A stretch of DNA of 7,205 nt from Clostridiales bacterium (GTDB lineage Bacteria > Bacillota > Clostridia > Lachnospirales > CAG-274), in NCBI GenBank assembly GCA_021203425.1, contig JAJQBF010000300.1, positions 1-7,205 of the forward strand, in the 5' to 3' direction. Shown in pieces: positions 1 to 5,647 of this stretch. How positions within the stretch are numbered: the first letter of the stretch is position 1; each line of letters opens with the position of its first letter. The notes beneath the pieces were generated by a model. It was given only the letters and a program-made list of their open reading frames with translations, ran no database searches and was not told the DNA's origin. The position numbers and the translations under genes are program-made.

Positions 1-1097
1 TTTCCGAAAATGTAACATGGGGACAGCGTAAGAGAATGGCGGACGGTAAAGTAAGCCTCGCTTACAGCCGATTCCTCGGATATGATAAAGCCGCAGACGG
101 AAGTATGGTTATTAATGAAGAACAGGCAAAAGCAATAAGGCTTATTTATAAGCTATTCCTTGAAGGATATTCACCCTATAGCATAGCACAAAACCTTACT
201 CGTCAAGGCATCCTTACTCCGGCAGGAAAAAGCAGATGGTGTCAAAGTACTGTTAAAAGTATACTTACAAACGAAAAATATAAAGGAGACGCACTTCTGC
301 AAAAGTATTTTACAGAGAGCTTTTTAACCCATAAGGCAAAGAAAAATGAAGGACAACTCCAACAGTACTATGTAAAAGATAATCACGAGGCAATTATAAG
401 TCCTGAGTTATTTGATATGGTGCAGATTGAAATTAAAAAGAGAAATAAACAGGGTGGCCGTTACAGCGGAACGGGACTTTTTTCAAACAAGCTGAAATGT
501 GGTGATTGCGGAAATTGGTATGGTTCAAAAGTATGGCAGTCAAACACCAAATACCGAAAGGCCATATTTCAATGTAACCATAAATTTAAAAATAAATGTC
601 AAACACCGAATTTAACCGAGGAAAAAATAAAAGAATTTTTTCTTAGAGCCATAAATCAACTTATTGAAAATAAAAATGAAATTTTAGAAAATATGGAAAC
701 AGTGCTTGCCGTTGTCTGCAACACCTCAGAGCTTGAAGCTGAACAATTGGATTTTCAAAATGAACTTGACTTTTTGGTATCAAGCATTGAAAGCTGTATA
801 GCCGAAAATGCAAGAAATGTACAAAATCAAGATGAATATAATCAGAAGTATGACAGCTTAGTTAAAAAGTATAACGATGTAAAAGAGAAATATGAAAATA
901 CTTCTGCTATACTTAAAAAGCAAAATCAAAAAATATATGAAGTGAAATTTTTTATAAACACCTTAAAGAAACAAAATGCCCTCATTAATGAATTCGACAA
1001 CGGATTGTGGGATATCTTATTGGACTACGGAACAGTAAATAGAAACGGCAGTATAACATTTACATTTAAGAATGATATTGAAATAACTGTTGATTGA
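1..1097 (+). CDS. Large serine recombinase, C-terminal part (5' end outside the window)
   Basis: Site-specific DNA recombinase of the large serine family, which integrates or excises mobile elements. The frame is open to the left edge: codons from base 3 read SENVTWGQRKRM, the usual end of the resolvase core, so the ATG at 36 is internal and the N-terminal catalytic serine domain lies upstream. Counting from that ATG, residues about 5-130 form the 'recombinase' DNA-binding domain (RFLGYD, STVKSILTNEKYKGD, NHEAIISPELFD). A zinc ribbon follows with cysteines at 155, 158, 180 and 188 (CGDC, QCN, KNKC). Residues about 215-315 are a Lys/Glu-rich coiled coil, as expected for the arm that controls integration versus excision. 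The tail (DYGTVNRNGSITFTFKNDIEI) is the common C-terminal strand. The stop is TGA, followed by a terminator. Family assignment is firm; which element it moves cannot be seen here. Confidence 0.95.
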   Translation, partial: SENVTWGQRKRMADGKVSLAYSRFLGYDKAADGSMVINEEQAKAIRLIYKLFLEGYSPYSIAQNLTRQGILTPAGKSRWCQSTVKSILTNEKYKGDALLQKYFTESFLTHKAKKNEGQLQQYYVKDNHEAIISPELFDMVQIEIKKRNKQGGRYSGTGLFSNKLKCGDCGNWYGSKVWQSNTKYRKAIFQCNHKFKNKCQTPNLTEEKIKEFFLRAINQLIENKNEILENMETVLAVVCNTSELEAEQLDFQNELDFLVSSIESCIAENARNVQNQDEYNQKYDSLVKKYNDVKEKYENTSAILKKQNQKIYEVKFFINTLKKQNALINEFDNGLWDILLDYGTVNRNGSITFTFKNDIEITVD

Positions 1098-1103
1098 TGA
1101 AAC

Positions 1104-1139
1104 CCTCCTGTCAAGAATAAATTGATGGGAGGTCTTTTT
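1104..1139 (+). terminator. Rho-independent terminator of the recombinase gene
   Basis: Starting 7 bases after the recombinase stop, 1104-1114 pairs with 1122-1132 (11 pairs, two of them G-U; core CCTCC/GGAGG) around a 7-base loop, followed by TCTTTTT. The position and T-run fit an intrinsic terminator reading on the plus strand. Confidence 0.65.
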
Positions 1140-1154
1140 ATTCCATAAAACAGG

Positions 1155-1196
1155 AAAACGGGTCGTTTTTGCCGATTTTGCAAAATGACCCGTTTT
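1155..1196 (-). terminator. Strong hairpin between convergent genes, probable terminator of the repeat-protein gene
   Basis: Arm 1155-1172 pairs with 1180-1196 around a 7-base loop (CGATTTT). There is one bulged base and one G-U pair, with core ACGGGTC/GACCCGT. Both ends of the stem are flanked by A4/T4, so it could stop transcription from either side. The plus-strand recombinase already has its own hairpin, so this one most likely serves the minus-strand leucine-rich-repeat gene, whose stop codon (1195-1197) overlaps the stem. The T-run on the minus side is short and interrupted (TTTTCCTGTTTT). Confidence 0.6.
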
Positions 1197-2001
1197 AAGA
1201 ACAATCGTCTTTTTTTATTAATTTCATTGTTGAGATTTCAGGTATTGTTACTTTTTTCATTGCTGTGCAGTAGGAAAATGCATGCCCGCCAATATTTGTT
1301 ACGCTGTCAGGTATTATTATTTCCTTTACTTTTGCACAATTATTAAATGTATACTCTCCAATACTTGTCACACTGTTTGATATTGTTATTTCCAATGCCG
1401 ATTCGCAGCTGCTAAATGCCCAGTCGCCAATACTTGTTACGCTGCTTGGTATTGTTATTTTTTTCAATGACACACACGTTGTAAATGCATGATCGCCTAT
1501 ACTTGTGACGTTGTTAGGTATTGTTACTTCTGTCAGTAATTCGCAAAAGAGAAATGCACGTTTGCCTATACTTGTTATGGTGTCGGGTATTGTCACTTTA
1601 GTCATTTTTGTACAATAGGCAAATGCGTTTTCCCCTATGCTTGTTATATTATCCGAAATGACAACCGATATTATGCTCTCCACATACGAATACCAAGGTA
1701 CATCTTGTTCGTCACTGTAGTTATACATATCTCCCGAACCGGAGAGAACAAGTGAGCCGTCACCGTAAAGGACATATTGAATATTATCTCCGCAGCTGCC
1801 CGAGGCTAAAACTTCGTCAGTATCGGCAAAATCCGCTGCAACCGTTTCGGTTAAAGCCGAACCGGAAAGAGTTTCTTCCTCAAGGGTTACTTCCTCATTC
1901 GAAGAGATTTCGGCGGCTGTATTGTCGGCGGACACAGTCCCGAAATTTACAGCAGTGAAAATAAAGCTTAAAATCAGAGCTGAAACTTGTTTTAATTTCA
2001 T
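1195..2001 (-). CDS. Secreted BspA-like leucine-rich-repeat protein, possibly 3' truncated
   Basis: Predicted exported surface protein of 268 aa. Start chosen at the ATG at 2001 because AAAGGAG sits 7 bases upstream; an in-frame ATG at 2040 lies almost at the predicted transcription start and has no ribosome site. Residues 1-25 are a signal peptide (KLK, hydrophobic core, VSA before DN). An acidic, Ser/Thr-rich linker follows. Residues about 67-110 match the common Clostridial lead-in to these repeats (SGSCGDN, DGSLVLSGSGDM, VPWYSY). Residues 111-248 hold six 23-residue LRR_5 repeats of the form xVTIPxxVTSIGxxAFxxCxxx. A seventh breaks off after KKVTIPE (249-255) into an unrelated lysine-rich tail of 13 residues. 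No sortase signal, dockerin or cell-wall domain is present, although such proteins often carry more repeats or an anchor. Related proteins have been linked to adhesion; the role here is unknown. Confidence 0.85.
   Translation of the reverse strand: MKLKQVSALILSFIFTAVNFGTVSADNTAAEISSNEEVTLEEETLSGSALTETVAADFADTDEVLASGSCGDNIQYVLYGDGSLVLSGSGDMYNYSDEQDVPWYSYVESIISVVISDNITSIGENAFAYCTKMTKVTIPDTITSIGKRAFLFCELLTEVTIPNNVTSIGDHAFTTCVSLKKITIPSSVTSIGDWAFSSCESALEITISNSVTSIGEYTFNNCAKVKEIIIPDSVTNIGGHAFSYCTAMKKVTIPEISTMKLIKKDDCS
1237..1671 (-). repeat. Tandem 69-base coding repeats (leucine-rich repeats)
   Basis: Six full units of 69 bases and a partial seventh encode the 23-residue repeats. The best conserved part at DNA level reads on the plus strand as ATACTTGTTACGCTG or close variants, for example at 1430-1444 and 1499-1513, exactly 69 bases apart. 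It encodes the VTSIG segment. The repeats are diverged elsewhere, so this is an old tandem array rather than a fresh expansion. Confidence 0.85.
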
Positions 2002-2008
2002 AATATTT

Positions 2009-2015
2009 CTCCTTT
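2009..2015 (-). promoter_or_regulatory. Ribosome binding site of the leucine-rich-repeat gene
   Basis: AAAGGAG on the minus strand, 7 bases before the ATG at 2001. It decides the start against the in-frame ATG at 2040. Confidence 0.8.
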
Positions 2016-2044
2016 CATCTGAATCAATAAACATTTGCATTACT

Positions 2045-2074
2045 ATTGTATAACATCTGCTGTATTAAAGTCAA
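2045..2074 (-). promoter_or_regulatory. Sigma-A-type promoter of the leucine-rich-repeat gene
   Basis: On the minus strand, TTGACT (2069-2074) and TACAAT (2045-2050) lie 18 bases apart, each matching five of six consensus bases. Predicted transcription start is near 2038, giving a leader of roughly 37 bases before the ATG at 2001. No operator-like repeat is seen around it. Confidence 0.65.
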
Positions 2075-2097
2075 TAAAAAAGGAAATTCTTATCGAC

Positions 2098-2137
2098 AAA
2101 AAAAAGGACTGTCACCATTCCTCGGATAGTGACAGCC
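2098..2137 (-). terminator. Rho-independent terminator downstream of dat
   Basis: On the minus strand, GGCTGTCAC (2129-2137) pairs with GTGACAGTCC (2106-2115) with one bulge, followed by eight T (A8 at 2098-2105 on the plus strand). It lies upstream of the repeat-protein promoter, so it insulates that gene from minus-strand transcription. It is about 260 bases past the dat stop, and an interspersed repeat fills the gap. No other clear terminator follows dat. Confidence 0.75.
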
Positions 2138-2186
2138 GAAATAAAAGAGTAAAATGACCATATACGAAGTTCAGCAAAAAGACAGA

Positions 2187-2345
2187 GTTGCTAAGCCTCC
2201 CCTTCGATAAGGGGAGGGGGACCGCTGTCGGAAGCCAATAAAACTGCGGTACCACAGCATAATTTTATGATGACATAGTAAATTTTGCTTTACACAGCGG
2301 TGGAAGGGTCGACGGCTCGGCAGCCAAACCGCGTTGTAACTAAAT
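2187..2345. repeat. GC-rich two-hairpin interspersed repeat (MITE-like), with an enlarged second loop
   Basis: The first hairpin is CCTCCCCTT (2196-2204), loop CGAT, AAGGGGAGG (2209-2217): nine perfect pairs. The second is ACCGCTGT (2221-2228) paired with ACAGCGGT (2294-2301), enclosing 65 bases. That loop contains smaller palindromes: a 14-base near-palindrome around GGTACC (about 2253-2266), CATAA/TTATG, and GTAAA/TTTAC. A third short stem, GGCT/AGCC, follows at about 2314-2325. The layout 'CCTCCCC hairpin, then GACCGC...GCGGTGGAAGGG' resembles non-coding hairpin repeats found in many copies in gut Clostridia; this likeness is from memory. Outer ends are approximate and no target duplication is recognised. 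A 66-codon frame across it (2171-2371, minus) is judged a by-product. The rest of the 395-base gap 2002-2396 holds only the promoter and terminator described separately. Confidence 0.6.
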
Positions 2346-2396
2346 CGACTAAGTTTTGTATATAACCACAAAAAGTAATTTCTTCAGTACGAAAAA

Positions 2397-3242
2397 TCAA
2401 AGTCCTACATATTTGTTAAACTTTTCACCGTAGACCTTTTGTAAGACTCTGAGGGTTTTTTTGTCTTTTCCCCCGACGGATATGCCGTCGACGGTTTTTA
2501 CTCTTGCGCAAAGATTTCCGGAGGAGCAGATTATAACCTCGTCGGCGTTCATAAGCTCAGTCAGTGAGAAAGGTGTTATTTTTACGGGAATATTTAAGTC
2601 TTCGCTTAACTCCATAAGGTGTTTTCTTGTTATTCCCGGAAGAATAAGTTCATCGGCGGGAGGGGTTATAAGAGCGCCTTTATTTATTATAAGAACATTG
2701 CTGTGGGCTCCTTCCGTTACTCTGGAACCTCTGTGAAAAATAATTTCGTCACAGTCTCTTTCCTTTGCCCTTTGTGCCCCCAAAACAGAGGGAATAAGGT
2801 TAAGAGTTTTTATGTTGCAGTAGAAAAAGCGCTTGTCTTCCATTGTTATAACGTTATAATCCCTGTCAAAGGGAGTCATTTCAAACTCATTTACAAATGC
2901 CAAAAGGTTTGGCTTTACCCCCTCGGGGAAAGCGTGCCCTCTGGGGGCTGTCCCTCTTGAAGCCTGCCAGTAAAGCATTCCCGTTTTATCCTTATCATAT
3001 TTGCCCACAAGTTCTTTAAGAACTCTTTCAATCTCCGCTCTTTCCATAGAAAAATTAATTTCAAGCAGACGGCAGGAATTATAAAACCTGTCCATATGGT
3101 CTTCGAGGGCAAAAGCGACACCGTTTTTCACAGATGTAGCGTCATAAACTCCATCACCGAAATAAACCGCCCTGTCATTAAGGGGAATTGTCATTTCCTC
3201 CATAGAACAAATTTTTCCGTTGTAATAAGCTATATTATTCAT
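2397..3242 (-). CDS. dat: D-amino acid aminotransferase (class IV PLP enzyme)
   Basis: Fold-type IV, PLP-dependent cytoplasmic transaminase. The D-amino acid branch exchanges D-alanine and 2-oxoglutarate with pyruvate and D-glutamate, supplying D-Glu/D-Ala for peptidoglycan. The start is the ATG at 3242 (AGAGAGG 8 bases upstream); a GTG three codons earlier overlaps that site. The product is 281 aa, matching the usual ~280. Visible features: NDRAVYFGDGVYDAT (22-36), the active-site tyrosine segment; DHMDRF (48-53); PRGH (100-103), the Arg-x-His pair typical of D-alanine transaminases rather than branched-chain ones; NIKTLNL with the PLP lysine K145; RVTEGAHSNV with E177; and LPGITR (201-206). 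The C-terminal phosphate-side loop reads SSGNLCARV, unlike the TSEITPV type of the Bacillus enzyme, so aminodeoxychorismate lyase or another class IV activity is not fully excluded. Transcribed alone, divergent from the small membrane protein. Confidence 0.85.
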   Translation of the reverse strand: MNNIAYYNGKICSMEEMTIPLNDRAVYFGDGVYDATSVKNGVAFALEDHMDRFYNSCRLLEINFSMERAEIERVLKELVGKYDKDKTGMLYWQASRGTAPRGHAFPEGVKPNLLAFVNEFEMTPFDRDYNVITMEDKRFFYCNIKTLNLIPSVLGAQRAKERDCDEIIFHRGSRVTEGAHSNVLIINKGALITPPADELILPGITRKHLMELSEDLNIPVKITPFSLTELMNADEVIICSSGNLCARVKTVDGISVGGKDKKTLRVLQKVYGEKFNKYVGL

Positions 3243-3250
3243 AATATACA

Positions 3251-3257
3251 CCTCTCT
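3251..3257 (-). promoter_or_regulatory. Ribosome binding site of dat
   Basis: AGAGAGG on the minus strand, 8 bases before the ATG at 3242. It overlaps the upstream in-frame GTG (3249-3251), which argues against that GTG being the start. Confidence 0.7.
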
Positions 3258-3263
3258 TTTACG

Positions 3264-3296
3264 AATATATTTAACTTCCCCTATATATATTATAAT
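3264..3296. promoter_or_regulatory. Shared divergent promoter region with a palindromic -10 box
   Basis: The space between the divergent dat and FMN-binding-like genes (3243-3323) is almost pure A/T in its middle. ATTATAAT at 3289-3296 is self-complementary and gives a perfect TATAAT on both strands (plus 3291-3296; minus 3289-3294). A second minus-strand option is TATATT at 3264-3269. No good -35 box at 16-18 bases is visible for any of them, so the exact promoters are uncertain. Confidence 0.35.
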
Positions 3297-3309
3297 AAAA
3301 TATATTTTC

Positions 3310-3316
3310 GGGGAGG
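3310..3316 (+). promoter_or_regulatory. Ribosome binding site fixing a TTG start
   Basis: GGGGAGG, 7 bases before TTG at 3324-3326. The first in-frame ATG (3351) has no such site, so the TTG is preferred. Confidence 0.8.
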
Positions 3317-3323
3317 ATATAAT

Positions 3324-3764
3324 TTGAGTACAAAAATAGTTGTTTTTCAGATGAAGGACTTAATTAAAAAAGGAGCTTTCATTGCCGCCGGCATAATTAT
3401 ATTAGCTTTTATACTGTTCTTTTTAAACTCGGATAAAAACAAAACAAGCTACATACCGGGAACCTACTCAGCCGAAATTATTTTACAGAACAGCCCTGTT
3501 GTTATCGAAGTTACCGTAGATGAAAATTCTATTTTGGATATTGCTATGCTTAATATGGGAGAAACCCAAGAGGTTTTTTATCCTCTTTTTGAGCCTTCCT
3601 TTGAAACCCTGCGGTCGGAAATTCTGAATCTTCAGACTACCGACATAAAAATAAGCGAAAATACGGTAACCTCGTCGATTTTGCTTGATTCCGTAAATAC
3701 AGCTTTGGAAGAGGCAAAAAGAGAAAAAGAAACAACCTCGGAGACAACAACAAAAGCCGACTGA
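3324..3764 (+). CDS. Membrane-anchored FMN-binding-domain-like protein with altered flavin motif
   Basis: Small protein of 146 aa starting at TTG behind a strong ribosome site. Residues 17-34 are one hydrophobic helix after a basic N-terminus (KDLIKK), so it is probably anchored with the remainder outside the cell. Residues about 43-132 resemble the FMN_bind fold seen in NqrC/RnfG: PGTYSAEI opening, VVIEVTVDENSILDI, then SENTVTSSILLDSVNTALEEA near the end. In flavinylated members the last part reads SGATVTS..., and the threonine of SGAT carries FMN. Here Ser and Thr remain but Gly-Ala is replaced by Glu-Asn (SENT, 111-114). The tail (133-146) is rich in Lys, Glu and Thr. No Rnf/Nqr partner or ApbE flavin transferase is in the window. 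It ends 14 bases from the convergent cysteine desulfurase gene with no terminator visible between them. The fold call is moderately sure; flavin binding and function are unknown. Confidence 0.7.
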   Translation: MSTKIVVFQMKDLIKKGAFIAAGIIILAFILFFLNSDKNKTSYIPGTYSAEIILQNSPVVIEVTVDENSILDIAMLNMGETQEVFYPLFEPSFETLRSEILNLQTTDIKISENTVTSSILLDSVNTALEEAKREKETTSETTTKAD

Positions 3765-3778
3765 AACCTATGCGTTTT

Positions 3779-4909
3779 TCAATGTCTTTGGAATTTTCTC
3801 AGCTGAGGAACAAGCTCTGCAAGAACAGCCTTAACTTCTTGGGCTTCTTCAACGGTATTTTCGGAAGAAAAGCTGAAACGGACAGCAGAGCCTCCTCTCG
3901 GTACTCCCCATATTTTAGCTACGGTGTTTTCGTTTTTCTTTGCCTTTGAAGAGCAGGCTGAACCTGTGGAAACATATATTCCCCTGTCTTCCAAAGCATG
4001 GAGAAGAACCTCGCCCCTTACACCCTTAAAGCTTAAATTCAATATATAGGGAGAGGTGTTTTTTCCGTTTACCTCTATATCGGGGAGAATATCGGTTATT
4101 TCGAAAAGTTTTTCCTTTACAGCCTTAACTCTTTCATAATTTTCGGATATTCTGTCACATAAATCCGATGCGGCGGCTCCGAAGGCAGCTATGCCGGGAG
4201 TATTTTCCGTTCCCGGGCGAATACCGTTTTGCTGTTCGCCGCCCAAAATTCTGGGGGTAAATCTAAGCCCCTTTTTGAAAACAATTGCGCCGCAGCCCTT
4301 TGTTCCGAAAATTTTATGTGAGCTTATTGTTATAAAATCAGCAAATTTTCCGTTTATACTGTGCTTGCAGAATGCCTGAACACAGTCGGCGTGATAGAGT
4401 GTGTTCGGGTTTTTCTTCTTTATAATATCGTATATTTGGGGTAAATCGTTTACTGTTCCCGTTTCGTTGTTCACAGCCATAAGGCTTACCAGAACCGTGT
4501 CTTCTCTTACAGTTTCTTTTAATTCATCAAAGCTTATATTTCCGCCTTCGTCAAGACTTAAATATGTTACCTCTGCCCCCTGTCTTTCAAGTTCCTTATA
4601 AGCAGCGGCAACAGAGGGGTGTTCGACTCTTGTAGTAATAAAATGTCTGCCCTTTCGTTTATAGGCTTCTGCCGTTCCTAAAATAACTGTGTTATTGGCC
4701 TCTGTTCCTCCGGAAGTAAAGACAAGGTTTCCGTCTGAGGAAAGGGTCTTTAAAATTGTGTTTTTCGATTCTGTAATAACCTTTTCACAGTCAAAACCAA
4801 AGCTGTGAAGGTTTGAAGGGTTTGAATATAACTCAGTCATCATTCTGAGTGCGGCAGCCGCTGCCTTATCAGATGTTTTTGTTGTAGATGCGTTATCAAA
4901 ATATATCAA
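3779..4909 (-). CDS. Cysteine desulfurase, NifS/IscS-like (class I)
   Basis: PLP enzyme converting L-cysteine to L-alanine and an enzyme-bound persulfide that supplies sulfur for Fe-S clusters or tRNA thiolation. The product is 376 aa, normal length. Visible motifs: YFDNASTT (3-10); TSGGTEANN (65-73); EHPSV with H97, which stacks on PLP; NNETG (147-151); HADCVQAF with D175 and Q178; SSHKIFGTKGCG with Schiff-base lysine K199; RPGTEN (231-236); and the long catalytic loop STGSACSSK with C319. All expected catalytic residues are present. The start is TTG at 4909, whose bases overlap the rsmE stop (TTGA), with GGTGA 6 bases upstream, so translation is probably coupled to rsmE. No IscU-type scaffold or ThiI lies beside it; the next gene downstream is convergent. 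The sulfur acceptor is therefore unknown and no specific symbol is given. Confidence 0.93.
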   Translation of the reverse strand: MIYFDNASTTKTSDKAAAAALRMMTELYSNPSNLHSFGFDCEKVITESKNTILKTLSSDGNLVFTSGGTEANNTVILGTAEAYKRKGRHFITTRVEHPSVAAAYKELERQGAEVTYLSLDEGGNISFDELKETVREDTVLVSLMAVNNETGTVNDLPQIYDIIKKKNPNTLYHADCVQAFCKHSINGKFADFITISSHKIFGTKGCGAIVFKKGLRFTPRILGGEQQNGIRPGTENTPGIAAFGAAASDLCDRISENYERVKAVKEKLFEITDILPDIEVNGKNTSPYILNLSFKGVRGEVLLHALEDRGIYVSTGSACSSKAKKNENTVAKIWGVPRGGSAVRFSFSSENTVEEAQEVKAVLAELVPQLRKFQRH

Positions 4910-5643
4910 CTTAAATCACCGGCCTCATATAAAATTATTACGGAGGCCGCAAGACCTGCGGCTTCCGTTCTCAAAATTCTTTTTCCCATTGTTACTGTGG
5001 AAATACCCTTTGACAGTGCGTAATTGACTTCGCTTTGGTCAAAGCCCCCTTCGGAGCCTATGAATATGGCAAGGCTTTTGCCTTTAAAACCCTTGGCAAA
5101 GGTTTTTATTGAATTTACTCTTTCACATTCATAGGGCATAAGAGCGCCGTCAAATTTTTCGACCGCTATATCCGCCGCATCTTTAAAAGACATCAACGGC
5201 TTAACCTCGGGAATTATTCCCCGTCTGCACTGTTTCGCCGCCGAAAGAGCAGTCTTATTCCATCTTGCAATTTTCTTTTCTTCTTTGCCTTTAAGCTTAA
5301 CCATAGAATTTCTTGTGTCTATGGGAACAATTTCCACAACCCCTATTTCGATACATTTTTGTATAACAAGCTCCATTTTATCCCCCTTGGGAAGAGCCTG
5401 AAAAAGGGTTATTTTGACATTTGGCTCGTTTTCGTTTTTCTTCTTTTCGATTATGTCACACAAAATCTCGGACTTTTTCACACTGACGGTTTTGCATACA
5501 TAGTCGTTTTCATCTCCGTCCCCTACTGTTATTTCCTCTCCCGGTTTTATTCTCAAAACTTCGGAAATATGAAGGGCTTCCTCACCTCTTATTTCGAGGG
5601 TATTTTCATTTATAAGATTTTTTTCGGTAAAAAATTTAGGCAT
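4906..5643 (-). CDS. rsmE: 16S rRNA m3U1498 methyltransferase RsmE
   Basis: SPOUT-class enzyme that methylates N3 of U1498 in 16S rRNA using S-adenosylmethionine, acting on the 30S subunit. The product is 245 aa, the usual length. An upstream frame extends to 5691, but the ATG at 5643 is chosen because AAGGTG lies 5 bases before it and MPKFFTEKN is the normal family N-terminus. Residues 1-70 are the PUA-like domain (EALHISEVLRIKPGEEITVGDG). Residues 75-245 are the knotted methyltransferase domain: LPKGDKMELVIQKCIEIGV (84-102), AAKQCRRG (135-142), IGSEGGFDQSEV (195-206) and MGKRILRTEAAGLAA (219-233), the last two forming the SAM-binding knot. It follows prmA; with the prmA frame restored the stop lies 4 bases upstream and overlaps this ribosome site. 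Its stop overlaps the TTG start of the cysteine desulfurase. Confidence 0.95.
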   Translation of the reverse strand: MPKFFTEKNLINENTLEIRGEEALHISEVLRIKPGEEITVGDGDENDYVCKTVSVKKSEILCDIIEKKKNENEPNVKITLFQALPKGDKMELVIQKCIEIGVVEIVPIDTRNSMVKLKGKEEKKIARWNKTALSAAKQCRRGIIPEVKPLMSFKDAADIAVEKFDGALMPYECERVNSIKTFAKGFKGKSLAIFIGSEGGFDQSEVNYALSKGISTVTMGKRILRTEAAGLAASVIILYEAGDLS

Positions 5644-5647
5644 AACA

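Noticed and set aside
1205..1240. Frameshift as the cause of the early end of the repeat protein.
   Set aside because: Reading the other two frames past 1237 gives nothing like another LRR_5 repeat, so a simple one-base change does not explain the ending.
2002..2040. Earlier ATG adding 13 residues to the leucine-rich-repeat protein.
   Set aside because: It falls at the predicted transcription start, lacks a ribosome site, and would bury the signal peptide behind a charged stretch.
2230..2280. GTGGTACCGC on the minus strand resembles the conserved T-box riboswitch sequence, with a GCGGT downstream that could pair with it.
   Set aside because: It lies within an interspersed repeat downstream of dat, there is no room for or sign of Stem I, and the downstream gene is not an amino acid gene but a surface protein behind its own promoter and a terminator. 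Probably a chance match around the GGTACC palindrome.
2171..2371. 66-codon open frame on the minus strand.
   Set aside because: It runs straight through the hairpin repeat, has no ribosome site, and its composition (Arg/Ser/Leu rich) is what translating such repeats gives.
3096..3323. N-terminal extension of the FMN_bind-like frame on the plus strand.
   Set aside because: It overlaps the dat coding region and its promoter area; the TTG at 3324 has a strong ribosome site and begins just before the membrane helix.
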